A stretch of DNA of 64,000 nt from Nonomuraea soli (lineage in GTDB: Bacteria > Actinomycetota > Actinomycetes > Streptosporangiales > Streptosporangiaceae), in NCBI RefSeq assembly GCF_013761175.1, contig NZ_JACDUR010000008.1, forward strand, positions 1 to 64,000. Reading direction: 5' to 3'. The notes under the pieces are model-generated. The model was not told the DNA's origin, searched no databases, and saw only the letters and a program-made list of their open reading frames with translations. This document shows positions 8,271-15,802 of the stretch, in pieces (within the stretch, counting starts at the first letter, position 1; every line of letters begins with the position of its first letter). The position numbers and the translations under genes were made by a program.

Positions 8271-9508
8271 AAGGTCCTGAGCACCAGGCCCGTCCGAGGC
8301 TTGGGACCGAAGGAGGTGGACTTGCGAGGCACCCGTTCCCCCTCTGCCGCCACGGCGAGCACATCGCCGACCGCCAAGGCGCGCAGAATCACCGCCGTGC
8401 CCTGCGTCTCCACGGCCAGCCGTACGGCGGCCGCGGCGTCGTGGTGCACGATCCGCACCGAATGCTCGTCGTCCTGCATCCCCCACACCTTCGGCAGCAC
8501 GAACTCGGTCAGAACGGCCGTGTTGAGCGAGTTCCAGCGGTCCGAGTGCTCCGCGGGCATGGCGTGGGCGAGTTGCAGAGGGTCGGGGTCGGTCATGAGA
8601 TGGAAGCCGTCCTCGCCGCCGAGGAGGAAGGAGGGTTCGGTCGCGTCGTCGAGGGCTTCGAGGGCGGCGGGGAGCGAATCGAAGTCGTGCACCTGCCATG
8701 AGCCCTTGGCGCGGGCGGCGGCCTCCGACAGGGGCAGCCCCGGGATGACGCGGTGGATGGCTTTGAGGTCGGGCGGGTAGGCGTCGGAGTCGACGAGGAG
8801 GGCGAGGCCGAAGTCCCAGGGGCCGTCACCGCGGCCGGCGGCGCGTTCGCGGCGCTGCAGTTCGCGGTAGGTGGCGTAACGATGGTGCCCGTCGGCGATG
8901 AGCGCCTGCTTGTCGTGGAGGTGGGCGTTGATGTTCGCGATGGCGCCGGGATCGGTGATGGCCCACAGGCGGTGCCGTACGCCGTCGGAGGTCTGCGTGT
9001 CGATGAGTGGTTCGTCCGTCATCGACAGGTCGGGGCCGCCGGAGTAGAGCAGGAAGATGGGCTCCAGGTTCGCCTGGGTGGTGCTCATGAGCGCGAGCCG
9101 GTCGGCGACGGGGCCCGGCATGACGTTCTCGTGGGGGAGCACGATGCCCTGCGACGGGTCGGCCAGGCAGACGTCGCCGATGAGGCCGCGCTGGAGCACG
9201 CCGGGGCCGCTCTGCTCGTAGACGTAGAGGCCGGGGGTGTCGTCGGGCACCAGGACTCCCTTGGCCAGCCATTCCTGGAGGGTGTCGCGCGCCTGGTCGT
9301 ACCTGCGGTCGCTGCCGCTGGGCAGGATCAGGCGGACCACGTTGTCGGGGTGCAGGTCGAGCAGCTCGTCGACGTCGGAGTCGGAGATCAGATCGTAGGG
9401 TGGGGAGGTCACCTTGGCCGGGTCGTCCACGGCGAACCGGACTCCGCGGAACGGACGCAGCATGAGCCCATCGGGCACCGGCAGTTCGGGTGTCGCCATA
9501 TCGGGCAT
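8258..9508 (-). CDS. DUF1015 family protein
   Basis: This 416-residue protein carries the DUF1015 opening LRPFRGVRF followed by SPPYDLI around residues 17-40. Later it has LADPSQGIVLPHENVMPGP, DGHHRYATYRELQRR and the conserved GDVLAV segment near the C-terminus. The family is widespread and cytosolic; a kinase-like or SerC/PLP-linked role has been suggested for relatives but no reaction is established. The ATG at 9508 has a GTGGGAA ribosome-site-like stretch; an internal ATG at 9499 is an alternative. A TPR gene starts divergently 42 bases away, so the two promoters overlap. Confidence 0.85.
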   Translation of the reverse strand: MPDMATPELPVPDGLMLRPFRGVRFAVDDPAKVTSPPYDLISDSDVDELLDLHPDNVVRLILPSGSDRRYDQARDTLQEWLAKGVLVPDDTPGLYVYEQSGPGVLQRGLIGDVCLADPSQGIVLPHENVMPGPVADRLALMSTTQANLEPIFLLYSGGPDLSMTDEPLIDTQTSDGVRHRLWAITDPGAIANINAHLHDKQALIADGHHRYATYRELQRRERAAGRGDGPWDFGLALLVDSDAYPPDLKAIHRVIPGLPLSEAAARAKGSWQVHDFDSLPAALEALDDATEPSFLLGGEDGFHLMTDPDPLQLAHAMPAEHSDRWNSLNTAVLTEFVLPKVWGMQDDEHSVRIVHHDAAAAVRLAVETQGTAVILRALAVGDVLAVAAEGERVPRKSTSFGPKPRTGLVLRTFDID

Positions 9509-9550
9509 GTTCCCACATAGCCGGTGGAAGTCGTGAGGAGGCCCCAGACC

Positions 9551-9943
9551 ATGACCGATCCCGAGGGTGATGTTTACGACTGGTATCAGCGCGGGGTGCG
9601 GTTGCTGAGCGAAGGGAGCCCGGCGGCCGCGGCTGCTCTCCTGGAGCGCGCCGCACTGGCCGAGCCCGAGTCACGCAGCATTCGTGAGGCGCTGGCCAGG
9701 GCTCAGTTCAATTCGCGGCAGTACGCCCTGGCCGCCGAGAGCTTCAGGAGGATCGTCACGGCCAACCCGGCGGAGGACTACGCCTACTTCGGGCTCGGGC
9801 TGGCGTTGTGGCGGACGGGGGACATGGAGGGGGCTCAGGAGCCGCTGGCGATCGCCGTCGCCATGCGGCCCGACGAGCGTCACTACGCCCAGGCGCTGCG
9901 CAGCGTCCGGGCCACCTTGCAGGCTCGTCGGCGGAGCGCCTGA
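9551..9943 (+). CDS. Small TPR protein
   Basis: The 130-residue protein is almost entirely tetratricopeptide-like helices. The repeat signature is visible in WYQRGVRLLSEG, ALLERAALAEPES, ALARAQFNSRQYALAAESFRRIV and YFGLGLALWRTGDMEGAQEPL. TPR repeats bind peptides or partner proteins. The ATG at 9551 has GAGGAGG about nine bases upstream, better than the GTG at 9524. Similar small TPR proteins accompany the HAD-TlyA block in actinobacteria, which fits its place here. Confidence 0.8.
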   Translation: MTDPEGDVYDWYQRGVRLLSEGSPAAAAALLERAALAEPESRSIREALARAQFNSRQYALAAESFRRIVTANPAEDYAYFGLGLALWRTGDMEGAQEPLAIAVAMRPDERHYAQALRSVRATLQARRRSA

Positions 9944-10369
9944 CGGGAGGCTCTGTCGTCGGGTTGACCCGGTGCGCGGGGGCGCCGGGCGGGGCTTTGG
10001 AAGGTCCGTGGGCGGCACGTGCGGGCGGGCGGGGGCCACGAAGCGGGCCGGGCAGGCGAAGCGGGCGGAGGCAACGCAACGGGCGGGGGAGACGAGGGGT
10101 GAGAAGGCCGGGGCGAGCCGCCTCAGGCAGTGGTCTCAGGCGATGGCTTCGGGTGGTGACCTGCGGGGCCGACCTGCGGGGCCGACCTGCGGGGCCGACC
10201 TGCGGGGGCGACCTGCGGTGGTGACCTGCGGTGGTGACCTGCGCGGCTGACCTGCGGTGGTGACCTGCGGGGTGCCCCTCAGAATCGGTGGTCTCGGCGG
10301 TGGCCTTGGGCGCCGGTCTCGGGCGCCGCCCTCGGGCGGTGGCCCGGAGGCGGGCCCGAGGTGGTGATC
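9944..10369. other. Non-coding convergent spacer with a 13-base minisatellite
   Basis: Between the TPR gene and the convergent TipAS gene lie 426 bases without a supportable gene. The centre is a nine-copy 13-base tandem array. Both flanks are G-rich runs (GGGCGG, GGGCGCC words). Apparent reading frames here consist only of repeat translation. Confidence 0.65.
10158..10274. repeat. 13-base minisatellite, nine copies
   Basis: Nine consecutive 13-base units of consensus GACCTGCGGKGBY run from 10158 to 10274. Every unit keeps GACCTGCG; variation is confined to the last five bases (GGGCC, GTGGT, CGGCT and so on). The unit is not a multiple of three, so it does not encode a simple repeat protein. 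Confidence 0.88.
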
Positions 10370-10792
10370 TCAGGCGGTGGCGCGGTTGGCGTTGGCCAGG
10401 ATGGCGTCTCGCATGAAGACGGCCAGCCCCGGCTCCGTGCGGTCGATGTTGGCCGTGAAGCGGGGATCCGCCACGTACATCTCCCCAAGCCCCCGATGGA
10501 TCTCGTACGTGCAGTCGTAGCACCACCGGGTCAGCAGCTGCCGGTGCTCCTCCGCCAGCTCCATGGCCGTGTCGCCCGTCGCGGGTGCGCCCGAGCGCAG
10601 CAGGTCCGCCATGCGGTTCGACAGGTCGCCGAAGGCCGCCATGAACTGCTGCCAGTCCTGCTTGCCGAAGGACGACATGCGACGTTGGGACTGCTCCCAG
10701 GCGTCCGTGCCGCCCCACCGCTGCTCGGCCTCCGCGGCGTAGTCGCCGGGGTTGAAATCGCCGAACAGTTCGACGCGTTCCTCAGGTGTCAT
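10370..10792 (-). CDS. Stand-alone TipAS-type antibiotic-recognition protein
   Basis: This 140-residue protein corresponds to the drug-binding half of TipA regulators: it opens with a MTPEERVELFGDF helix, has AEAEQRWGG near residue 20, and ends with RWCYDCTYEIHRGLGEMYVADPRFTANID and a FMRDAI helix. TipAS binds thiopeptide antibiotics, and the two cysteines in the WCYDC segment make covalent capture plausible. There is no DNA-binding domain, so it would act by sequestering drug. The ATG at 10792 is the predicted transcription start of a MerR-type promoter, so the mRNA is probably leaderless; GTG at 10798 is the alternative. Divergent from a HAD phosphatase gene. Confidence 0.86.
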   Translation of the reverse strand: MTPEERVELFGDFNPGDYAAEAEQRWGGTDAWEQSQRRMSSFGKQDWQQFMAAFGDLSNRMADLLRSGAPATGDTAMELAEEHRQLLTRWCYDCTYEIHRGLGEMYVADPRFTANIDRTEPGLAVFMRDAILANANRATA

Positions 10793-10799
10793 GACCACG

Positions 10800-10830
10800 A
10801 CGCTAGAGTCTCACGCAGCGTGAGAGTCAA
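10800..10830 (-). promoter_or_regulatory. MerR-type promoter with 17-bp palindromic operator
   Basis: Reading the minus strand, TTGACT (10830-10825) and TAGCGT (10805-10800) are separated by exactly 19 bases, the overlong spacer that MerR-family activators untwist. The spacer overlaps a perfect palindrome, TCTCACGCAGCGTGAGA (10809-10825), close in form to TipA-class sites. Seven bases after the -10 comes the ATG of the TipAS gene. Confidence 0.85.
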
Positions 10831-10841
10831 ACGGAGGCCCT

Positions 10842-11834
10842 GTGCTGATCGACGGCTACGACACCCTGCTGCTCGACCTCGACGGGGTCGTCTATCTGGG
10901 GCCGCAGGCGGTGGAGGGGGCTCCTGAGGCGCTGCAGCGGGCGCAGAAGACGACGAAGCTCGCCTACGTCACCAACAACGCCTCCCGCACGCCCGCCGCC
11001 ATCGCCCAGCATCTGCGGGATCTGGGTGCTCCGGCGGAGGCGGGAGATGTGGTGACGTCGGCTCAGGCGGCGGCGCGGCTCATCGCGGAGCGGGTGCCCG
11101 CAGGGGCGAAGGTGCTGGTGGTCGGTGGGACCGGGCTGCGGCAGGCGCTCAGGGAGCGCGGGCTGCGGCCGGTGAGCACGGCTGCCGAGCGTCCGGCGGC
11201 GGTGGTGCAGGGGATCGCGCCGGGGATCTCGTACGGGTTGCTGTCCGAGGGGACGCTGGCGGTGCGGCAGGGCGCGTTGTTCGTGGCGTCCAACGGGGAT
11301 TCGACGATGCCGACGGCCCGGGGGGAGCTGCCGGGCAACGGGGCGATGGTGCGGGTGATCGCGGCGGCCACGGGGGTGGAGCCCGTCTACGCGGGCAAGC
11401 CTCAGCCGCCGCTGCATCGGGAGTCGATCATCCGGACGGGGGCGGAGCGTCCGCTGGTCGTGGGGGATCGGCTCGACACCGACATCGAGGGGGCGACGGG
11501 GGCGGGGGTCGACAGCCTGCTGGTGCTGACCGGGGTGGCGGCTCCGGTCGACGTGCTGACCGCCGTGCCCCGGCATCGGCCCACCTACATCGGGCGCGAT
11601 TTGTCGGCTTTGCAGGCGCCGTACTCAGAGGGCGACGACGGCGGGTGGCGGGCCGAGTGGCGCGAGGGGCGGCTGCACCTGGAAGGGGAGGGCGACGGGA
11701 TCGTGGGGCTCCGGGTGGCGGCCAGGGCCGCCTGGGAGCGCGACAACACCGACGCCGCCGCTGTGGCGCCGGCGTTGGAGCGGCTCGACCAGGCGCTGAA
11801 CGGAGCGGAGCGGGGCGGCAGAGCTACGGCGTAG
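10842..11834 (+). CDS. HAD-IIA (NagD-like) phosphatase
   Basis: This 330-residue HAD hydrolase shows all four motifs: DLDGVVYLG (motif I, residues 12-20), VTNNAS (motif II), the AGKPQPPLH lysine (motif III) and VVGDRLDTDIEGA (motif IV). NagD-like and p-nitrophenylphosphatase-like enzymes dephosphorylate sugar phosphates or phosphoglycolate. About 80 residues follow the catalytic domain and are of unknown use. The GTG at 10842 is preceded by GGAGG at four bases. The gene sits directly upstream of the TlyA region in the usual actinobacterial order; here an ABC exporter and an SCP2 gene intervene on the other strand. Confidence 0.87.
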   Translation: MLIDGYDTLLLDLDGVVYLGPQAVEGAPEALQRAQKTTKLAYVTNNASRTPAAIAQHLRDLGAPAEAGDVVTSAQAAARLIAERVPAGAKVLVVGGTGLRQALRERGLRPVSTAAERPAAVVQGIAPGISYGLLSEGTLAVRQGALFVASNGDSTMPTARGELPGNGAMVRVIAAATGVEPVYAGKPQPPLHRESIIRTGAERPLVVGDRLDTDIEGATGAGVDSLLVLTGVAAPVDVLTAVPRHRPTYIGRDLSALQAPYSEGDDGGWRAEWREGRLHLEGEGDGIVGLRVAARAAWERDNTDAAAVAPALERLDQALNGAERGGRATA

Positions 11835-11864
11835 CCGCGGGAGCAGTAAACGGGCGGCCAAGCG

Positions 11865-12620
11865 CTACGCCACCCGCTGCCCCGTCTGCCGCGCGAACTG
11901 CCACACCCCCACCCCCAGCAGCGCGCCGGAGGCCACCCCCAGCACCCCCAGCGCCACCGGCACCCCTCCGCCCCACCCCTCCATCACCAGCAACCGCATC
12001 GCCTCGATCGCGTACGTGAGCGGGTTGGCCCGCGCGATCGGCTCCATCCACGCCGGCATGGAGTCCACCGGCACGAACGCGTTGCTCATGAACAACAGCG
12101 GCAGCGTCGCGAACCCCGTGATCGCGAAGAAGGTCCCGTGGGACGGCGCCGCGCAGGCCAGGGCCAGCGCGGCCGAGGTGATCGCGAGGGTGAGCAGCGC
12201 CGTGGTCACCAGGATCCCGATCACCCCCGGCACGCCGGTCGCCGGCCGTACGCCCAGGGGGAGGGCGATGAGCAGGATCACGATCACCTGCGCGGAGTTC
12301 ATCCCCACCTGGAACACGAACCGCGACAGCAGGATGGACCCGCGCCTGATCGGCATGCTGAGCAGCTTGTCGAGATAGCCGGTCTCCTTGTCGAACAGCA
12401 GCGGCATCGCGGCCGTCACACTGTTGCCGACGACGGTGAAGGCGATGACGCCTGGCAGGGCGAAGGCGATGTAGTCGTCGATGACGACGGCCCCCGACAG
12501 TCCTCCGGCGAAGAAGACGAGCCAGACGGCGGGCTGCAGCACGCTGAAGAGCAGGTTCAGCCGCTCGCGGAAAAGGATGATCACCCAGCGCCTGGTCAGG
12601 GCGAGGACCTCCTGTGTCAT
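11865..12620 (-). CDS. ABC-2 type exporter, membrane subunit
   Basis: The 251-residue permease has about six hydrophobic segments, with an amphipathic N-terminus (ALTRRWVIILFRERLNLLFSVLQP) and the ABC-2 signature region (DKETGYLDKLLSMPIRRGSILLSR) before the third. Daunorubicin-resistance-type exporters have this size and layout. Its ATG at 12620 overlaps the stop of the ATPase gene by one base, and GGGAGG lies inside that gene seven bases upstream, so the two are coupled and form one exporter in the plasma membrane. A drug or lipid substrate is inferred from the family only. Confidence 0.9.
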   Translation of the reverse strand: MTQEVLALTRRWVIILFRERLNLLFSVLQPAVWLVFFAGGLSGAVVIDDYIAFALPGVIAFTVVGNSVTAAMPLLFDKETGYLDKLLSMPIRRGSILLSRFVFQVGMNSAQVIVILLIALPLGVRPATGVPGVIGILVTTALLTLAITSAALALACAAPSHGTFFAITGFATLPLLFMSNAFVPVDSMPAWMEPIARANPLTYAIEAMRLLVMEGWGGGVPVALGVLGVASGALLGVGVWQFARQTGQRVA

Positions 12621-13345
12621 CAGGACACCTCCCGTCCGGTGTGGGCGAGGAAGACGTCGTCGAGGGTGAGCACGCCTAGAGCCTCCTTGAGCTCGGCGGG
12701 TGTGCCGGTGGCGACGGTGCGGCCGTGGTCGATGATGGTGAGCCGGTCGCAGAGCCGGTCGGCCTCGTCCATGTAGTTGGTGGCCAGCAGGACGGCGACG
12801 CCGAGGGTGCGGATGTGCTCCCACACGTGGTGGCGTGACTGCACGTCGAGGCCGAGGGTGGGCTCGTCGAGGATGAGCAGTTCGGGCCGGTGCAGCAAGC
12901 CGCAGGCGAGTTCGAGGCGCTTCTGCATGCCGCCGGAGTACTCCTGGACGAGCTGGTCGGCGTGTTCGGTGAGCCCGACGAGGTCCAGGACCTCGGCGGC
13001 GCGTTCCTTCACCCGTCTGCGCGGCACGTGGTAGAGGGACGCCTCGATCTCGGCCTTCTCGCGGCCGGTGAGCAGGTAGTAGCCCATGGGGGAGACCTGC
13101 TGCATGACGTAGCCGATGCTCCGCCGTACGGCGTCGGGGTCGTCGCGGATGTCGTGGCCGCACACGCGGGCGGTGCCCGAGGAGGCGGGCAGGAGCGTGG
13201 CGAGCATGCGGATGGTGGTGGTCTTGCCCGCGCCGTTGGGGCCGAGCAGGCCGACGATCTCGCCGGGCGCGATGTGGAAGGTGAGGGCGTCGACGGCGGT
13301 GCGTTCGCCGAAGGTGCGGCCGAGTGCCTCGGTCTCAACGATCAT
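12620..13345 (-). CDS. ABC exporter ATPase with altered H-loop
   Basis: This 241-residue ATPase shows Walker A GPNGAGKTTT (near residue 35), the Q-loop YVMQQ, the signature YSGGMQKRLE and Walker B LLILDEPTLGLD. The H-loop position, normally His, reads LLATNYMDEAD and so is Asn. DrrA-type ATPases often carry Gln here, so the change may be tolerated. GGGAGG six bases upstream fixes the ATG at 13345. It drives the permease encoded just behind. An AT-rich inverted repeat lies 17-36 bases upstream and is a candidate operator for the exporter operon. Confidence 0.91.
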   Translation of the reverse strand: MIVETEALGRTFGERTAVDALTFHIAPGEIVGLLGPNGAGKTTTIRMLATLLPASSGTARVCGHDIRDDPDAVRRSIGYVMQQVSPMGYYLLTGREKAEIEASLYHVPRRRVKERAAEVLDLVGLTEHADQLVQEYSGGMQKRLELACGLLHRPELLILDEPTLGLDVQSRHHVWEHIRTLGVAVLLATNYMDEADRLCDRLTIIDHGRTVATGTPAELKEALGVLTLDDVFLAHTGREVS

Positions 13346-13361
13346 TAAGACCTCCCGTAAC

Positions 13362-13381
13362 AGTTAACGCAAAAGTTAACT
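13362..13381 (-). promoter_or_regulatory. AT-rich inverted repeat upstream of the ABC exporter
   Basis: AGTTAAC (13362-13368) and GTTAACT (13375-13381) form a 7-6-7 inverted repeat, striking in a sequence of about 70 percent GC. It lies just upstream of the ATPase ribosome site and touches the stop codon of the SCP2 gene. A MarR- or TetR-type operator is likely; no regulator gene is adjacent. Confidence 0.55.
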
Positions 13382-13718
13382 ATAGCAGGCGGCGCAGGCG
13401 CAACAGGTCCCCGAAGCTCGCGTCGATCTTGACCTTGCCGCCGAGCAGGGCACGGCCCATGTCCAGTTCGCCGTCGACCAGCCTGATGAGGTCGTCGCTG
13501 GCCATCGTCAGCTTGATGTCGGCCTTGGCGTCGTCCGGAGCGTCGAAGATCTCCAGCCGGCCCTCGCGCAGGCGGCCGTGGAAGGTCACATCGAGGTCCG
13601 GAATGCGGCAGCTGACCGTACGGTCCACGACATGCTTGGCGCGGTCCGCCTCGCCGATCTCGTCGAACTGCGCGACGAGCTTGACCAGAGCCTCGCGGCA
13701 CTCCTCGACGCTTGCCAT
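13380..13718 (-). CDS. SCP2 sterol-transfer domain protein
   Basis: The 112-residue product is a single SCP2-like fold: an N-terminal helix (VEECREALVKLVAQF), central strands (SCRIPDLDVTFHGRL, then DIKLTMASDDLIRLVDGE) and a closing helix (MGRALLGGKVKIDASFGDLLRLRRL). Such domains bind lipids or other apolar ligands in the cytosol. The ATG at 13718 was preferred because GAAGGG stands nine bases before it; the upstream ATG at 13727 is directly against that motif. It lies 34 bases before the ABC exporter on the same strand, so a shared transcript is possible, though the inverted repeat between them argues for separate control. Confidence 0.83.
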   Translation of the reverse strand: MASVEECREALVKLVAQFDEIGEADRAKHVVDRTVSCRIPDLDVTFHGRLREGRLEIFDAPDDAKADIKLTMASDDLIRLVDGELDMGRALLGGKVKIDASFGDLLRLRRLL

Positions 13719-13822
13719 GTGGCGCATCCCTTCGCAGGTCGATATCCGAGAACGTATCCCGGTGTCGACAGTTTGAACGTGCGACAGACCGGGTCGAGTG
13801 CCGGGTGCGTTACGGTCGTCTC

Positions 13823-13957
13823 ATGAGTGATGAGCGGGTCGATGCGGTCGTGCGCGGGCTCGACCGCGTGGCCGGGCTGCCGGTGGGGGAGCAAGTGGCG
13901 GTTTTCGAGCAGGCGTGCTCGGCCCTGGAGGAGGCCCTGGCCTCGGCGGAGGCATGA
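13823..13957 (+). CDS. Small conserved-type protein upstream of tlyA
   Basis: A 44-residue acidic helical protein (MSDERVDAVVRGLDRVAGLP, ending ALEEALASAEA). Small proteins of this kind commonly precede tlyA in actinobacteria; no function is established. A TACGGT -10-like hexamer at 13811-13816 is followed by six bases and then the ATG, so the transcript is probably leaderless. The upstream -35 is weak. It ends 22 bases before tlyA, in the same orientation, and probably begins the tlyA-nadK-recN operon. Confidence 0.72.
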   Translation: MSDERVDAVVRGLDRVAGLPVGEQVAVFEQACSALEEALASAEA

Positions 13958-13979
13958 TCACAGTGCTCGGAGCACGAGG

Positions 13980-14792
13980 GTGAGCCGCCGGGTCAGGCTC
14001 GACGCCGAGCTGGTCCGCAGGGGGCTGGCCAGGTCCAGGGAGCAGGCCGCCCAGCTCATCGAGGAGGGACGGGTCGCCGTCGGCGGCCAGGTCAAGACCA
14101 AGCCCGCCACGCAGGTCGGCACCGACGCGGCGGTCGTCGTCAGCACCGACGAGGGCCCCGACTACGTTTCGCGCGGAGCGCACAAGCTGCTCGGCGCGCT
14201 GGAGACCTTCAAGGCGCTGCGCGTCGAGGGCCGCCACTGCCTCGACGCCGGAGCCTCCACGGGCGGCTTCACCGACGTGCTGCTGCGCCACGGCGCCGCC
14301 CGCGTGCTCGCCGTCGACGTCGGCTACGGCCAGCTGGCCTGGAGCCTGCGCACCGACGAGCGCGTCACCGTCATGGAGCGGGTCAACGTGCGCGACCTGA
14401 CGCCCGAGATGATCGGCGACGTCCCGCCGAGCCTGATCGTGGGCGACCTGTCGTTCATCTCGCTCAAACTCGTCCTGCCCGCCCTGTCACGGGTCGCCGC
14501 CGCTGACGCCGACTTCGTCATGCTGGTGAAGCCGCAGTTCGAGGTGGGCAAGGAGCGAGTGGGCGCCGGAGGCGTCGTGCGCGACCCCGAACTCCGGGCC
14601 GATGCCGTACGGCAGGCGGCCGCGGCGGCGCGGCAGCTGGGCTTGACGGTCCGCGGCGTCACCTACAGCCCGCTGCCCGGACCGTCGGGCAACGTCGAAT
14701 ACCTGCTGTGGCTGGGCAAGGGCCAGGGCGAACCACCGGTCGACGACATCGAGGCCGAACTGCTGCGAGCCGTGGCGGAAGGGCCCCAATGA
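13980..14792 (+). CDS. tlyA: 16S/23S rRNA cytidine 2'-O-methyltransferase TlyA
   Basis: TlyA methylates ribose 2'-hydroxyls of cytidines in 16S and 23S rRNA, and its loss gives capreomycin and viomycin resistance in mycobacteria. The 270 residues start with an S4 RNA-binding domain (RLDAELVRRGLARSREQA, ending near residue 62), then an RrmJ/FtsJ fold with LDAGASTGGFTDVLL. The K-D-K-E catalytic residues are visible in SRGAHK, GDLSFIS, MLVKPQFE and GNVEYLLW. GTG at 13980 has GGAG seven bases upstream. Its last four bases overlap the start of the NAD kinase gene (ATGA). Confidence 0.95.
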   Translation: MSRRVRLDAELVRRGLARSREQAAQLIEEGRVAVGGQVKTKPATQVGTDAAVVVSTDEGPDYVSRGAHKLLGALETFKALRVEGRHCLDAGASTGGFTDVLLRHGAARVLAVDVGYGQLAWSLRTDERVTVMERVNVRDLTPEMIGDVPPSLIVGDLSFISLKLVLPALSRVAAADADFVMLVKPQFEVGKERVGAGGVVRDPELRADAVRQAAAAARQLGLTVRGVTYSPLPGPSGNVEYLLWLGKGQGEPPVDDIEAELLRAVAEGPQ

Positions 14793-15721
14793 AGCGAGGG
14801 ATGCGCGTGCCGTACACCAGTGGCACCAGGATCGTCCTGGTCAGCGTGCACACCGGACGCGAGGCCGCCATCGACAGCGCGCGGCTGGTGATCGGCCGCC
14901 TGCTCGCTGCGGGCTTCGTGGTCAGGGTGCTCGACACCGAGGCCCGCGACGTCGGCTGCCCCGGCGTCGAGGTGGTGTGCTGCGAGCCGGAGGCCGCCAA
15001 GGACGCCGAGATGATGATCGTGCTCGGCGGCGACGGCTCGCTGCTGCGCTCGGCCGAGGTGGCCAGGCCCGCGGGCACCCCGCTGTTCGCCGTCAACCTC
15101 GGGCACGTCGGCTTCCTGGCCGAGGCCGAGGTGGAGAACCTCGAGGCGGCCGTCGACAGCCTGGTCGCCGGGCGCTACGACGTCGAGGAGCGCATGACCA
15201 TCGACGTGGTGGCCAGGCAGAACGGCACGCTGATCGCCGACACCTGGGCGCTCAACGAGGCCACCGTGGAAAAGCGTGATCGCATGCTGGAGGTCGTCGC
15301 CGAGATCGACGGCCGCCCGCTGTCGCGCTGGGGCTGCGACGGGGTGATCTGCGCGACACCGACCGGCTCGACCGCCTACGCCTTCTCGGCCGGCGGCCCG
15401 GTCGTGTGGCCGGAGGTCGAGGCGCTGCTGATGGTGCCGATCAGCGCCCACGCGCTGTTCGCCAAGCCGCTGGTGGTCTCGCCGCGCTCGACCCTGGCGG
15501 TGGAGATCCTGCCCGACACGCCCGGCGGGGTGCTGTGGTGCGACGGGCGCCGCCGCTTCGACCTGCCCGCGGGCACCCGCGTTGAGGTGCGCAGATCCGA
15601 CACGCCGGTACGGCTGGCGCGGATCCAGGGTTTGGAGCACACCGGAGCGCCCTTCACCGATCGGCTCGTCGCGAAATTCGAGCTTCCGGTGCAGGGATGG
15701 CGTGGCAGGGTGCGTCCCTGA
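14789..15721 (+). CDS. nadK: NAD kinase
   Basis: The enzyme phosphorylates NAD to NADP in the cytosol. In this 310-residue protein the NAD/ATP-binding motif GGDGSLLR is near residue 77, followed by NLGHVGFLAE and the conserved CDGVICATPTGSTAYAFSAGG. The ATG at 14789 overlaps the tlyA stop by four bases and has GAAGGG upstream; a second ATG at 14801 is possible. Position between tlyA and recN is the standard actinobacterial order. No unusual residues are seen. Confidence 0.95.
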   Translation: MKRGMRVPYTSGTRIVLVSVHTGREAAIDSARLVIGRLLAAGFVVRVLDTEARDVGCPGVEVVCCEPEAAKDAEMMIVLGGDGSLLRSAEVARPAGTPLFAVNLGHVGFLAEAEVENLEAAVDSLVAGRYDVEERMTIDVVARQNGTLIADTWALNEATVEKRDRMLEVVAEIDGRPLSRWGCDGVICATPTGSTAYAFSAGGPVVWPEVEALLMVPISAHALFAKPLVVSPRSTLAVEILPDTPGGVLWCDGRRRFDLPAGTRVEVRRSDTPVRLARIQGLEHTGAPFTDRLVAKFELPVQGWRGRVRP

Positions 15722-15802
15722 GACCCTTGATGCGCGGTCAAGTGCGTCCTGGTGAGCGTAGGATCACATGCGCACAGGTGTTCGGAGCGACGGGAGTGTG
15801 CG

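Noticed and set aside
7866..8780. Open frame of 304 codons in the convergent spacer and over the DUF1015 gene
   Set aside because: Composition is that of translated GC-rich repeats and of sequence antisense to DUF1015; no domain or ribosome site is seen.
10158..10274. CRISPR array
   Set aside because: The 13-base units are directly adjacent with no unique spacers, so this is a minisatellite.
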